A stretch of 64,000 nucleotides of DNA from Arthrobacter sp. B3I9 (GCF_030816935.1 NZ_JAUSYO010000001.1:992001-1056000); one strand, 5' to 3'; shown: positions 36,256-44,208, numbered from the stretch's first letter. A program made the numbers and translations. The notes: generated by a model from the letters alone, not told the origin.

Positions 36256-36945
36256 ATGCGAACCCACCAGCTTGTCCTGAAGTGGATTGAAGGACAGCTC
36301 TCCAGCGGTGAGCTGGTGCTGGGGGGCAGGCTTCCGGCCGAGCGCTCGCTCGCCGAGCAGCTTCACGTCTCCCGCACCTCGGTCCGCGAGGCCATCCGGG
36401 TGTTGGAAGCCATGGGTGTGCTCCGCGCCGGAGTGGGTTCGGGCCCGGACGCGGGGACGGTGGTGATCGCCGACCCCACCGCGGCCCTGGGCTCGGCCCT
36501 CCGCTTGCATGTCGCCACCACCCACCTGCCCGTTAACGACATCGTGGAGACGCGCGTGCTGCTGGAATCCTGGGCCGCGTCGCGCGCCCGGCCGGAGTCC
36601 CCGGCGCTCGCCGAGGCCGCCCTTCTGCTCGAGGCGATGGACAGCTGCGCCGGGACGGAGGAGTTCCTGGCCCTCGACGTGCGTTTCCATCTGGCCCTGG
36701 CGGACGCGGCCGGTAACGCCGTGGTCAGTGCCATGATGGGCTCCCTGCGCGAAGCGATCCAGGACTACGCGGGCCGGCTCACCGGAAACCTGCCGGACTG
36801 GAACGCCGTGGCGGCACGCCTCCGGGCCGAGCACCGGGGCATCCTGGCGGCCATCAAGGGGAACGACGGCGGCCGCGCGGCGCAGTTGGTGGCCGACCAT
36901 ATCGAGGGCTACTACGCGGAAGCTGGGCTGGGGCCGGGGAGCTGA
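36256..36945 (+). CDS. GntR-family (FadR subfamily) regulator, LldR-like
   Basis: 229 residues. N-terminal winged helix (GGRLPAERSLAEQLHVSRTSVREAIRVLEAMGVL) and a C-terminal FCD domain with metal/ligand residues (DIVETRVLLES, LDVRFHLALADAAGN, EHRGILAAI). LldR proteins respond to L-lactate, and the divergent lldD and shared operator fit. ATG is six bases after TACGAT, without a ribosome site: leaderless, starting within reach of its own operator. Confidence 0.9.
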   Translation: MRTHQLVLKWIEGQLSSGELVLGGRLPAERSLAEQLHVSRTSVREAIRVLEAMGVLRAGVGSGPDAGTVVIADPTAALGSALRLHVATTHLPVNDIVETRVLLESWAASRARPESPALAEAALLLEAMDSCAGTEEFLALDVRFHLALADAAGNAVVSAMMGSLREAIQDYAGRLTGNLPDWNAVAARLRAEHRGILAAIKGNDGGRAAQLVADHIEGYYAEAGLGPGS

Positions 36946-36981
36946 TTCCCGAGGCTGTGGCGCAATGTTACGCACCCCGGT

Positions 36982-37011
36982 TTGCCGCGCGGACGATTCC
37001 GGGGCTATGGT
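36982..37011 (+). promoter_or_regulatory. Promoter of the aromatic leader peptide
   Basis: -35 TTGCCG (36982-36987), 18-bp spacer, -10 TATGGT (37006-37011). The -10 ends seven bases before the leader ATG at 37019, so transcription would start at or next to the start codon. Confidence 0.65.
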
Positions 37012-37018
37012 CGGGGCT

Positions 37019-37078
37019 ATGACAAACCGTTGGTATGCGTATTTTTCGTTGGCTCTGGAGGGGCCCGCGTCTAACTGA
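37019..37078 (+). CDS. Leader peptide MTNRWYAYFSLALEGPASN with Trp-Tyr-Tyr-Phe codons
   Basis: 19 codons; four of residues 5-9 are aromatic (W-Y-A-Y-F), the amino acids made by the pathway that the downstream DAHP synthase begins. The codons lie at 37031-37045, just before the 5' arm of a 14-bp hairpin. This is the layout of ribosome-mediated attenuation: stalling at aromatic codons would change folding of the RNA that follows. No Shine-Dalgarno; likely leaderless from TATGGT. Confidence 0.82.
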   Translation: MTNRWYAYFSLALEGPASN

Positions 37079-37131
37079 CACGCATCCAACTTTCCTTCAG
37101 AGCCAACAGGGCAGAGATCATTCTCTGCCCT
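37048..37131 (+). promoter_or_regulatory. Attenuator-type hairpins before DAHP synthase
   Basis: Arm 37048-37061 pairs with 37094-37107 (GTTGGCTCTGGAGG/CCTTCAGAGCCAAC, one mismatch). A second hairpin AGGGCAGAG-N6-CTCTGCCCT fills 37108-37131. Arm 1 lies directly behind the aromatic codons and would be covered by a stalled ribosome. The second hairpin is followed by TTCGCCATTT, a weak U-tract, so it may end transcription or block translation. An alternative partner for the freed 37097-37104 segment is GGTTCTGA near 37147. Exact switching is not resolved. Confidence 0.65.
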
Positions 37132-37191
37132 TCGCCATTTCCCGGCGGGTTCTGATCAGGGCCCGCTCCGCACCTTGGACAGGACCCGAAC

Positions 37192-38304
37192 ATGAGCACC
37201 GAAGCAGCCCCCAAGTCGCAGCACTCGACGTCCAACCTGCGTGTCAGCGAGTTCATGCAGCTGCCCACACCGCAGGCCGTGATGGCTGAGTTGCCGCTGG
37301 GCGCCCGCGCCGCCGACGTCGTCGGACGAGGCCGGGAGGAGGTCCGGGCCATCCTGGACGGCGTCGACGACCGGCTCCTGGTGATTGTCGGCCCATGCTC
37401 CATCCACGATCCCAAGGCCGGTCTCGAATACGCCCGCAGGCTGGTCAGCCAGGCGGAAATGCACCGGGAAGACCTGCTGATCGTGATGCGCACCTACTTC
37501 GAGAAGCCGCGGACCACCGTGGGCTGGAAGGGCCTGATCAATGATCCTCTGCTCGATGGCAGCCACGACATCGCCGCCGGGCTGCGGGCAGCCCGAGGGT
37601 TCCTGCAGCAGGTCACCGCGCTCGGCCTGCCCACCGCCACCGAATTCCTTGAGCCGGTCAGCCCCCAATACATGGCTGACCTGGTCTCCTGGGGCGCAAT
37701 CGGGGCACGGACCACCGAAAGCCAGATCCACCGGCAGCTCGCCTCGGGGCTTTCGATGCCGATCGGTTTCAAGAACGGGACCGACGGCGGGCTCCAGGTC
37801 GCGCTGGATGCCTGCAGTGCCGCCGGTGCTGCCCAGGCCTTCCTCGGGATCGACGACGAGGGCCGGGCTGCACTCGTGTCGACGGCGGGCAACCCGGACG
37901 CCCACATCATCCTCCGCGGCGGCCGGACGGGCCCGAACTACTCCGCAGCCGACGTCGAGGCCGCTTCCTCGGCTCTGGCCGCGCGGCAGCTGAACCCGCG
38001 CCTGATCGTCGACGCCAGCCACGCCAACAGCGGGAAGAGCCACCACCGGCAGGCCGAGGTCGCCCTCGAGGTCGGGGCCCAGCTGGAAACCGGGGGAGCA
38101 TCGGCGGCGGCCATCGCGGGCGTCATGCTGGAGAGCTTCCTGGTCGGCGGAGCGCAGAACCTGGACGTGGATGCGCACGCGGCAGGACGGGACGAGCTGC
38201 TCTACGGCCAGAGTGTCACGGACGCGTGCATGGACTGGGAGGTGACGGCGTCCGTCCTCGCGCAGCTGGCGGCGTCGGCGCGAACTAGGCGGACCCGGGG
38301 CTAG
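37192..38304 (+). CDS. aroG: 3-deoxy-7-phosphoheptulonate (DAHP) synthase, class I
   Basis: 370 residues, first step of the shikimate pathway, joining PEP and erythrose 4-phosphate. Class I signatures: VIVGPCSIHDP, MRTYFEKPRTTVGWKG, EFLEPVSPQY, GARTTESQ, IGFKNGTDG and VDASHANSGK. ATG with GGAC upstream. Expression is probably set by the aromatic leader peptide about 110 bases upstream. The paralogue class (Tyr-, Phe- or Trp-inhibited) cannot be told from sequence alone. Confidence 0.96.
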   Translation: MSTEAAPKSQHSTSNLRVSEFMQLPTPQAVMAELPLGARAADVVGRGREEVRAILDGVDDRLLVIVGPCSIHDPKAGLEYARRLVSQAEMHREDLLIVMRTYFEKPRTTVGWKGLINDPLLDGSHDIAAGLRAARGFLQQVTALGLPTATEFLEPVSPQYMADLVSWGAIGARTTESQIHRQLASGLSMPIGFKNGTDGGLQVALDACSAAGAAQAFLGIDDEGRAALVSTAGNPDAHIILRGGRTGPNYSAADVEAASSALAARQLNPRLIVDASHANSGKSHHRQAEVALEVGAQLETGGASAAAIAGVMLESFLVGGAQNLDVDAHAAGRDELLYGQSVTDACMDWEVTASVLAQLAASARTRRTRG

Positions 38305-38516
38305 GCGTCCCAAGGCCGGGGCTTCCCGCGGCGAGAAATCGAGCCGCCGCTCGGCACTTCTTGCGGGCGGTCTGCCCTGTTGCAGGCCGGGCCTTTCACA
38401 GCGGCACCATCAGCCCCTAGAGTATCTAACACACGGTTGTTTGATGGCTCAGCATCGGCACACCGCCATGTCCCCTGTCTTGGGGCTGCCGCTTGTTGAG
38501 TTAGGAATAGGGAAAA

Positions 38517-38729
38517 ATGTCACCGGAGGCCAACTTCTCCAACGCACGATTCTTGACCGTGGCGGAAGTCGCGGCGCTTATGCGGGTGTCCAAAATGACG
38601 GTGTATCGCCTCGTCCACTCCGGTGAGATGCCCGCGGTCCGGTTCGGCCGCTCGTACCGGGTGCCGGAAAGCGCCGTCGAACAGTACCTCAAGGGTGCCG
38701 TGGTGGACGGCCACACCGAGACCGGTTAG
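38517..38729 (+). CDS. BldC-like small MerR-type DNA-binding protein
   Basis: 70 residues, one winged helix: FLTVAEVAALMRVSKMTVYRLVHSGEMPAVRFGRSYRVPESAVEQYL. Read in parts, TVAEVAALMRVSKMTVYRLV is the HTH. It matches the BldC/excisionase-like (HTH_17) family that controls development in Streptomyces and is near-universal in Actinobacteria. AGGG seven bases before ATG. Upstream 212 bases have no gene; TAGAGT near 38418 may be a -10. Confidence 0.9.
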   Translation: MSPEANFSNARFLTVAEVAALMRVSKMTVYRLVHSGEMPAVRFGRSYRVPESAVEQYLKGAVVDGHTETG

Positions 38730-38933
38730 ATCCCGCGTGCCTGTTGGACCGGGGCCCTGCCCCGTGCCTCGGCCCCGGTGCCTTGGCCCCGGTCATGGTG
38801 TGCCCCGGATAGGCGGTACCCTGTTAAGGAACGTTTTACGTCAAAGTAAGAACCTGTCTGTTGTTCAGTCTGCTGCTTAGCCCGCGGACCCTTCCCAACG
38901 GCAGGTACTACATCTAGCCGGTAAGGAACTTTC

Positions 38934-39032
38934 GTGGGTTCAGTTATTAAGAAGCGTCGCAAGCGTATGGCCAAGAAGAAGCACCGCAAGTTGCTTCGCA
39001 AGACGCGCCACCAGCGCCGCAATAAGAAGTAG
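38934..39032 (+). CDS. Ribosomal protein bS22 / AURKAIP1-COX24 domain protein (32 aa)
   Basis: Very small, extremely basic: starts MGSVIKKRRKRMAKKKHRKL and ends RQRRNKK-like (THQRRNKK region); about half the residues are Lys or Arg. This is the short actinobacterial protein known from mycobacterial ribosomes as bS22. GTG start with AAGGAA seven bases ahead, and a strong U-run terminator 20 bases after the stop. Codon use favours AAG/CGC. A paired position behind the BldC-like gene is common in the phylum. Confidence 0.93.
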   Translation: MGSVIKKRRKRMAKKKHRKLLRKTRHQRRNKK

Positions 39033-39052
39033 TACCACTTCGTACTGCAGGA

Positions 39053-39098
39053 AAGATGCCCGTTGCCTTCCAGGCCGCGGGCATCTTTTTTCTTTTTC
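39053..39098 (+). terminator. Rho-independent terminator after bS22
   Basis: 10-bp stem AAGATGCCCG/CGGGCATCTT followed by TTTTTTCTTTTT. It is the clearest U-run terminator on the forward strand in the window. Confidence 0.93.
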
Positions 39099-39155
39099 GC
39101 AGTGCTACGGCGGCGGTCCATCCAACGGGAACGGACCCAGAAGCCCTAAGAGGGA

Positions 39156-39971
39156 TCAGCGGGGGCCGCGGAAGCGGGAGAAGCCCCGCCACAGCCCGTA
39201 GATCACGCCACCGGCGGTGGCCGCCCTAAGGCCCAGCGTGGCGGCCCGCCGCCCGGAGCGGAAGTCGTAAACGGGCCAGTTGTTTTCCCGTGCATGGCGC
39301 CGCAGGCGGGAGTCGGGGTTGATCGCCACGGGGTGCCCCACCATGCTCAACAGCGGAATGTCGTTGTGCGAATCGCTGTAGGCCCAGCACTGGTTGAGGT
39401 CCAGACCCTCAGTCCGGGCGATCTCCCTGACTGCGACAGCCTTTGCCGGGCCGTGCAGGATATCGCCCACCAGCCGTCCCGTGTACGAGCCGTCCAGGAT
39501 CTCGCCGACGGTACCCAGGGCTCCCGTCAGCCCCAGTCGGCTGGCGATCACAGTGGCCACCTCGATGGGCGTGGCGGTCACAAGCCAGACCCTGCGGCCC
39601 ACCCTGAGGTGCTGCTCGGCCAGCGCCTTGGCGCCCGGCCAGATCCGGGATTCGATCATCTCGTCGTAGACTTCTTCGCCCAGCGCAGCGACGTCCTCAA
39701 CCGTGAATCCGGACGCCAGGTTGAGGGCCGAGTCGCGGACAGCGTGCACGTCGTCCATGTTTTCGCCGCGCAGCACGAACATGAGCTGCTTCCACGCAAA
39801 GCCCGCCGCCTGCGGAATGGTGAACGCTCCGCGCTGGTGCATCTTGCGTGCAACATGGAACAGGCTCGCGCCCTTCATGAGGGTGTTGTCGACGTCGAAA
39901 AAGGCCGCTTCACCGTGCTGCGGCGCTGCAGCAGGGTTCGTGGTAACAGCGACGTACTTCTCCTCGGGCAT
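39156..39971 (-). CDS. HAD-IB family phosphatase (SerB/Cid-like)
   Basis: 271 residues. HAD motif I FFDVDNTLMKGAS, motif II VTATP, motif III Lys around HGPAKAVAV and motif IV YSDSHNDIPLL, with an inserted helical cap: HAD subfamily IB, the family of phosphoserine phosphatase and 1-acyl-glycerol-phosphate related enzymes. The end has a short hydrophobic/basic tail (GVIYGLWRGFSRFRGPR). TAGACT at 39978-39983 ends six bases before the ATG: leaderless pattern. Substrate unknown. Confidence 0.9.
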   Translation of the reverse strand: MPEEKYVAVTTNPAAAPQHGEAAFFDVDNTLMKGASLFHVARKMHQRGAFTIPQAAGFAWKQLMFVLRGENMDDVHAVRDSALNLASGFTVEDVAALGEEVYDEMIESRIWPGAKALAEQHLRVGRRVWLVTATPIEVATVIASRLGLTGALGTVGEILDGSYTGRLVGDILHGPAKAVAVREIARTEGLDLNQCWAYSDSHNDIPLLSMVGHPVAINPDSRLRRHARENNWPVYDFRSGRRAATLGLRAATAGGVIYGLWRGFSRFRGPR

Positions 39972-40062
39972 GCCACGAGTCTAGTTCCTGCCGCAGCAGG
40001 GCCGGCGGCCGCGCCTCCGGCCCGCGTCGACGCCCGGCGATGCGCCGGGCTACCGTGGAACC

Positions 40063-40335
40063 ATGCCTTCGCCCGCGCCCCGTCCCGATGTCGTTCTGAT
40101 CACCAAAGCTGACTGCCACCTCTGCGCCGCCGCGCGCGCCGCCGTCGCGCGGGTCACGGAGGCGCTGGGGATCGGCTGGAGCGAGCAGTCGGTGGATTCC
40201 GACCCTGCGCTCCGGGAGCGCTTCGCCGAGGAGATTCCCGTGGTGCTGGTTGACGGTATCCAGCGGGATTTCTGGACGATCGATGAAGCCCGCCTTGAGC
40301 GGACCCTGCGACGGGCGCTCGACGGGCGGTCCTGA
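40063..40335 (+). CDS. Glutaredoxin-like protein (DUF836)
   Basis: 90 residues, thioredoxin fold with redox motif CHLC in ITKADCHLCAAARAAV, cis-Pro in EEIPVVLVDG. TACCGT at 40051-40056 ends six bases before ATG, no ribosome site: leaderless. Lies just before rex, a recurrent pairing in Actinobacteria, hinting at redox work. Confidence 0.9.
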   Translation: MPSPAPRPDVVLITKADCHLCAAARAAVARVTEALGIGWSEQSVDSDPALRERFAEEIPVVLVDGIQRDFWTIDEARLERTLRRALDGRS

Positions 40336-40408
40336 GCGCGACTGCTTTGTTGGCTGAACTGCGTGGGCTCTAGAGTGGGAAACACAACGCGACGCAATGG
40401 AGCAGATA

Positions 40409-41104
40409 GTGACTTCGCTGGATTCATCCCCCGAGGCTGTGCCCGGGGGAGCCGGGACTGCCGCAAAGCAGATCCCACCTGCCGCCGTGGCCCGGCTGAC
40501 CATCTATCTGCGCGCCCTCACCACCCTGCTGGCCGACGGCGTGGACCGGGTTTCGTCCGAGTCGCTGGCCGAGGCCTCCGGCGTCAGCTCTTCGACTCTC
40601 CGCAAGGACCTGTCCTACGTCGGGTCCTACGGGACGCGTGGCGTGGGCTACGAGGTTCAATACCTCAACCGGAATATTGCGGCCGCTTTGGGCCTGACGC
40701 ACGACTGGAGGGTTGCGATCGTCGGCGCCGGCAACCTGGGCAAGGCTTTGGCCCGGTATGGCGGTTTTGAATCCCGGGGATTCGACATCGTTGCGATCTT
40801 CGACGCCGACCAGATGGTTGTGGGCAGCGAAGTGGGCTGGCTGCGCGTCAGCGACGCGGCGGACCTGGAGTCCGTCCTGTTGCGGACAGGGACCAACATG
40901 GTGGTCCTGGCCCTCCCCGCAGCCGCAGCGCAGGGCATGTGTGACCGTGTGGTGGCGGCCGGCGTGCGGAGCATCCTCAGTTTCGCCCCGGTGATGCTGC
41001 AGGTGCCCCCTGGAGTCAACCTCCGCAAAGTGGATATGGCAACAGAGCTCCAGATCCTCGCGTATCACGCACAAAGGGCGCAGGACCCGGAGGACGCCGA
41101 CTAA
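40409..41104 (+). CDS. rex: Redox-sensing transcriptional repressor Rex
   Basis: 231 residues. N-terminal winged helix (VARLTIYLRALTTLLADG; VSSSTLRKDLSYVGSYGTRGVGYEV, recognition part STLRKDLSYVG) and C-terminal Rossmann domain (VAIVGAGNLGKALARYGGF) binding NADH. It represses respiratory genes at high NAD+/NADH. Start: GTG at 40409 has GGAG at six bases; ATG at 40397 would add four residues. Cytochrome and menaquinone genes nearby are plausible targets, but no Rex box (TTGTGAA-N4-TTTCACAA) was found. Confidence 0.94.
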   Translation: MTSLDSSPEAVPGGAGTAAKQIPPAAVARLTIYLRALTTLLADGVDRVSSESLAEASGVSSSTLRKDLSYVGSYGTRGVGYEVQYLNRNIAAALGLTHDWRVAIVGAGNLGKALARYGGFESRGFDIVAIFDADQMVVGSEVGWLRVSDAADLESVLLRTGTNMVVLALPAAAAQGMCDRVVAAGVRSILSFAPVMLQVPPGVNLRKVDMATELQILAYHAQRAQDPEDAD

Positions 41105-41151
41105 CGTCAGCGGCTCTGGCTCCCGCGCCCCATGGGCGGCTGCCCGGCGGA

Positions 41152-41895
41152 TCAGTGCCCGAACGGGCTCCCGGGCTGACCGTAGGGATTGGCGAAGGGC
41201 TGCTGCTTGCGGAAGTACGGCGACGTCGTCGGCAGATACAGCATCACGATGCCCGCGACGCCGGCCAGCACAGCGAGGGTGCCGATGCTCAGCGGGAACA
41301 GGCTGAGGAGTGAGAGCGCGGCAAAGACCGTGCCGAGTACGCGTGCCCAGTTCTTGCCCTTGCGGACGTTGAGGGCCACGAGCGCGTAAAGGCCGGCGCT
41401 GATCACGGCGAACACCAGGATGGTCCCCACCAGGAAGGGCTTGATGTCGTTGAAACTGACGTTGGCCCCGCTGGCGGCCATCTGCTCCTCGAACATGTCC
41501 CGCATGGCGGGAGTGTCCAGGCTGCCGATGGACAGCAGGAGCGAGAGCAGCCACACCACTCCCGAGGCAACAATCAGCCAGAAGGCAATGTTGACGAGCT
41601 TGGGCACGCCGTCGGCCGTCTGCTGCTGGCCCGCAGGGTACTGGGAGTAGGGCGATTGGGCGTAGGGCGACTGCCCGTACTGTGGCGCGTTCTGCCCGTA
41701 TTGCGGGGCGTTCTGCCCGTACTGTGGCGCGTTCTGCCCGTATTGCGGGGCGTTCTGCCCGTATTGCGGGGCGTTCTGCCCGTATTGCGGGGCGTTCTGC
41801 CCGTACTGAGGCGGGTTCTGCCCGTAGTTCGGGTTCGGCTGGTCGCCCGGGACGGGGCCGTCGGGGTTTGCCGGGGGGACTGGAGGAATGCTCAT
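41152..41895 (-). CDS. Tail-repeat membrane protein (Pro/Tyr/Gln-rich N-terminus, four helices)
   Basis: 247 residues, function unknown. Residues about 15-85 are a Pro/Asn/Gln/Tyr repeat region, with six consecutive QNAPQYG units flanked by variants. Then come four membrane segments (LVNIAFWLIVASGVVWLLSLLL; FLVGTILVFAVISAGLYALVAL; VLGTVFAALSLLSLF; TLAVLAGVAGIVMLYL) in a DUF4064-like arrangement. ATG with AAGGA. Such N-terminal repeats are thought to be cytoplasmic interaction tails. Confidence 0.82.
   Translation of the reverse strand: MSIPPVPPANPDGPVPGDQPNPNYGQNPPQYGQNAPQYGQNAPQYGQNAPQYGQNAPQYGQNAPQYGQNAPQYGQSPYAQSPYSQYPAGQQQTADGVPKLVNIAFWLIVASGVVWLLSLLLSIGSLDTPAMRDMFEEQMAASGANVSFNDIKPFLVGTILVFAVISAGLYALVALNVRKGKNWARVLGTVFAALSLLSLFPLSIGTLAVLAGVAGIVMLYLPTTSPYFRKQQPFANPYGQPGSPFGH
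41671..41838. repeat. Eight 21-bp tandem units (CTGCCCGTA start) coding QNAPQYG
   Basis: Units begin at 41671, 41692, 41713, 41734, 41755, 41776, 41797 and 41818. Two sequence types (TACTGTGGCGCG and TATTGCGGGGCG) alternate A-B-A-B-B-B, a trace of 42-bp and 21-bp slippage events. Copy number probably varies between strains. Confidence 0.92.
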
Positions 41896-42078
41896 GGTCG
41901 GTCCTTCACGTGTCGATCTGGTCGGCTACCGGGACCGGTTCTCTGGCCCTGCCCCCAGCATGGTCTAGTCCAACCGTACAGCGGGCTCAGGCTGCGCGGA
42001 TCATTCGAGAGAGGTATTCTTCGGCCGGATCCAGAGACACGGCCGTACAGTCGGGCCACCAGCTGGTAGTCGCTTAAA

Positions 42079-42121
42079 CAGGACACCCCGCTCCGTCCGG
42101 AAGACGGAACGGGGTGTCCTG
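42079..42121 (-). terminator. Long hairpin after yceI
   Basis: 19-bp stem with one mismatch (left arm starts CAGGACACCCCG) and a five-base loop, between two genes read leftward. Only a three-T tract follows on the minus strand. Confidence 0.75.
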
Positions 42122-42131
42122 CAAGAGGTGA

Positions 42132-42680
42132 CTAGGCTGCGGGAGCGATGAAGGCCAGTTCCAGGTTGATGGCAACCTTGTCGCTGACGAGCACGCCGCC
42201 GGCTTCGAGGACCGCATTCCAGGTCAGGCCGAAGTCCTTGCGGCTGATGGTTGTTTCGGCGGACAGGCCGGCGCGGGTGTTGCCGAACGGATCGACGGCA
42301 ACGCCGTTGAACTCGGTCTCAAGGGCCACCGGACGGGTAACGCCCTTGATGGTGAGGTCGCCCTGGAGTTCGTAAGCGTCACCCTTGGGGACGATGGTGC
42401 TGGAGACGAAGGAGATTTCCGGGAACTTCTCGACGTCGAAGAAGTCCTCGCCGCGGACGTGGCCGTCGCGGTTGGCGTCGCCCGAATCGAAGCTCGCCGT
42501 CTTGATGGTTGCGTTGACCTTGGACTCGGCCACGTTTTCTGCGAGCTCCAGGGTGGCTTCGGCATCCTTGAACTGGCCACGGACCTTGCTGATGCCCGCG
42601 TGGCGGACGGTGAAGGCAATCTCGCTGTGCGAGTTGTCGAGGGACCAGGTGCCGGTGGTGATGTTTGCGGGAAGAGCCAT
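42132..42680 (-). CDS. YceI-family lipocalin-like isoprenoid-binding protein
   Basis: 182 residues. Starts TGTWSLDNSHSEIAFTVRHAGISKVRGQF (family part DNSHSEIAFTVRHAGISKVRG), then VNATIKTASFDSGDANRDGHVRGEDFFDVEKFP, the YceI lipocalin pattern binding polyisoprenoids. No signal peptide, so cytoplasmic. AAGGAG before ATG. A strong AT-rich promoter with a palindrome sits about 90 bases upstream, so it is likely under a dedicated repressor. Confidence 0.93.
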   Translation of the reverse strand: MALPANITTGTWSLDNSHSEIAFTVRHAGISKVRGQFKDAEATLELAENVAESKVNATIKTASFDSGDANRDGHVRGEDFFDVEKFPEISFVSSTIVPKGDAYELQGDLTIKGVTRPVALETEFNGVAVDPFGNTRAGLSAETTISRKDFGLTWNAVLEAGGVLVSDKVAINLELAFIAPAA

Positions 42681-42768
42681 GATGTTTCTCCTTGTATCGG
42701 GCGGGTAGTGCTCTAGTTCTGATCGCCAGTTGAACCTTTGCTTGAAGTCTCAACTAACTGCTGCATCC

Positions 42769-42789
42769 AGTATAAACATGCATTTGCAT
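42769..42789 (-). promoter_or_regulatory. yceI promoter with ATGCA-N2-TGCAT operator
   Basis: On the minus strand TATACT (42774-42769) is a good -10. Just upstream in the spacer is the dyad ATGCA-AA-TGCAT (42778-42789). Further downstream TTGA-N4-TCAA (42742-42753) lies in the leader. The 42720-42860 stretch is markedly AT-rich compared with its surroundings. A MarR/TetR-type repressor is inferred; none is adjacent. Confidence 0.6.
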
Positions 42790-42888
42790 CTTTTATTCCA
42801 ACGGCAGGGAACATTTCTTTAAACTTTCCAGTTCTACCTCCTGTAGAAGATTTCGTCATTGACCCTGCCCTTTGAGAAACTGGTACAC

Positions 42889-43554
42889 ATGCCCCACGCC
42901 ATCGTTCATTTGCTCCGCCACGGCGAGGTCCACAATCCCGACGCCGTCCTCTACGGCCGGTTGCCGGAATTCCACCTGTCCGAGCTCGGCCGGCAGATGG
43001 CGGAGACACTTGCGGAGTACTTCCACGACCGTGCAGCCCAAGGGGTGAACATCGTGCACCTGGCCGCCTCTCCGCTGACCCGTGCCCAAGAGACGGCGCA
43101 GCCCATCACCGAAGCGCTCAACCTCGACATCACCACCGAGGAGCGGATCATCGAGGCAGAGAACTATTTCGAGGGGCTCCACGTCACGAAGGCGGAACTC
43201 CTCAAGCCGAAGCACTGGCCCAAGCTCCGCAACCCGCTCCGGCCCTCCTGGGGGGAGCCCTACAAGCAGCAGGCTGCCCGGGTGATTGCGGCCGTCCAGG
43301 ATGCGCGGCTTCGGGCCATTGAACTCGGGGGAGCGGACGCCGAGGCCATCCTCGTGAGCCACCAGCTGCCCATCTGGGCCACCCGGCTCAGCGCCGAAGG
43401 CAAACCCCTCTGGCACGACCCGCGGAAGCGGGAATGCACGCTCACCTCCGTCACGTCCCTGGTGTTCGACGACGCCGGCAGCCTCGTGCGGGTCGATTAC
43501 GGCGAGCCTGCTGCCGCCCTTCTGCCTGGTGCCTCCAGCACCCCGGGAGCCTGA
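42889..43554 (+). CDS. Histidine phosphatase (phosphoglycerate mutase-like) family protein
   Basis: 221 residues. RHG motif in VHLLRHGEVHNPDAVLYGR, ASPLTRAQETAQ, and second catalytic His in ILVSHQLPIW. ATG at 42889 gives the usual family start; a TTG at 42859 would add ten residues. It leads the cytochrome c maturation operon in many Actinobacteria, with the thioredoxin-like gene three bases downstream. Substrate unknown. Confidence 0.9.
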   Translation: MPHAIVHLLRHGEVHNPDAVLYGRLPEFHLSELGRQMAETLAEYFHDRAAQGVNIVHLAASPLTRAQETAQPITEALNLDITTEERIIEAENYFEGLHVTKAELLKPKHWPKLRNPLRPSWGEPYKQQAARVIAAVQDARLRAIELGGADAEAILVSHQLPIWATRLSAEGKPLWHDPRKRECTLTSVTSLVFDDAGSLVRVDYGEPAAALLPGASSTPGA

Positions 43555-43556
43555 GC

Positions 43557-44198
43557 ATGACCGGAAGCAACGCCGGCCGGCCCGAGGCGAAACCGGCCCG
43601 GGCGGCAGTGACCCGCCGCAGCGTCCTGGCCGCCGGCGGCGCGGCGTTCGCCGTCGTACTGGGACTCTCCGGGTGTGCCCAGGAAGATGCGCTGGCCAAA
43701 CAGGCCAAGGCAGGCGACAACAAGAACTACGTGGCCGGCGACGGGTCGGTGACGGAATTTGCCGCCGCCGACCGCAAGAGCCCCACGGACATTCACGGCA
43801 AGCTGTTCGACGGCACCACGGTGACGGCCGGGGACTTCCAGGGCAAGGTCACCGTGCTCAACTTCTGGTTTGCCGCCTGCGCCCCGTGCCGCGTGGAAGC
43901 GCCCTCACTGGAGGCCCTGCACCAGGAGTTCAAAAGCCAGGGCGTGCAGTTCTACGGTGTGAACCTCCGCGACGAGGCAGCAACCGCGGACGCGTTCGAC
44001 AAGACGTTCAACCTCACGTACCCCAGCTTCAACGACAAGGACGGCGCCGTGCTGTTGGCCGTCTCCGGGCTCGTGCCGCCCGGCGCCGTGCCCACCACCT
44101 TGGTGCTGGACAAGCAGGGGCGGGTCGCCTCCCGGGTCCTTGGCGAGATCCAGAAAGGGACGCTTAAATCCCTTATCGCCGCTGCCGTGGCGGAGTAA
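43557..44198 (+). CDS. ResA/TlpA-like thioredoxin lipoprotein
   Basis: 213 residues. Twin-Arg signal TRRSVLAAGGAAFAVVLGLSGC with a lipobox Cys near residue 40, so probably a Tat-exported lipoprotein. Thioredoxin fold with redox CAPC in NFWFAACAPCRVEAPSLEAL and cis-Pro in VPPGAVPTTLVL. It would reduce apocytochrome c cysteines outside the membrane, fed by CcdA encoded next. Confidence 0.93.
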   Translation: MTGSNAGRPEAKPARAAVTRRSVLAAGGAAFAVVLGLSGCAQEDALAKQAKAGDNKNYVAGDGSVTEFAAADRKSPTDIHGKLFDGTTVTAGDFQGKVTVLNFWFAACAPCRVEAPSLEALHQEFKSQGVQFYGVNLRDEAATADAFDKTFNLTYPSFNDKDGAVLLAVSGLVPPGAVPTTLVLDKQGRVASRVLGEIQKGTLKSLIAAAVAE

Positions 44199-44208
44199 CG
44201 GGCACCCC

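Noticed and set aside
42713..42859. A 48-codon leftward frame with AGGAGG nearby upstream of yceI
   Set aside because: Its AT-rich codon use is unlike every real gene here, and it overlays the promoter and operator of yceI.
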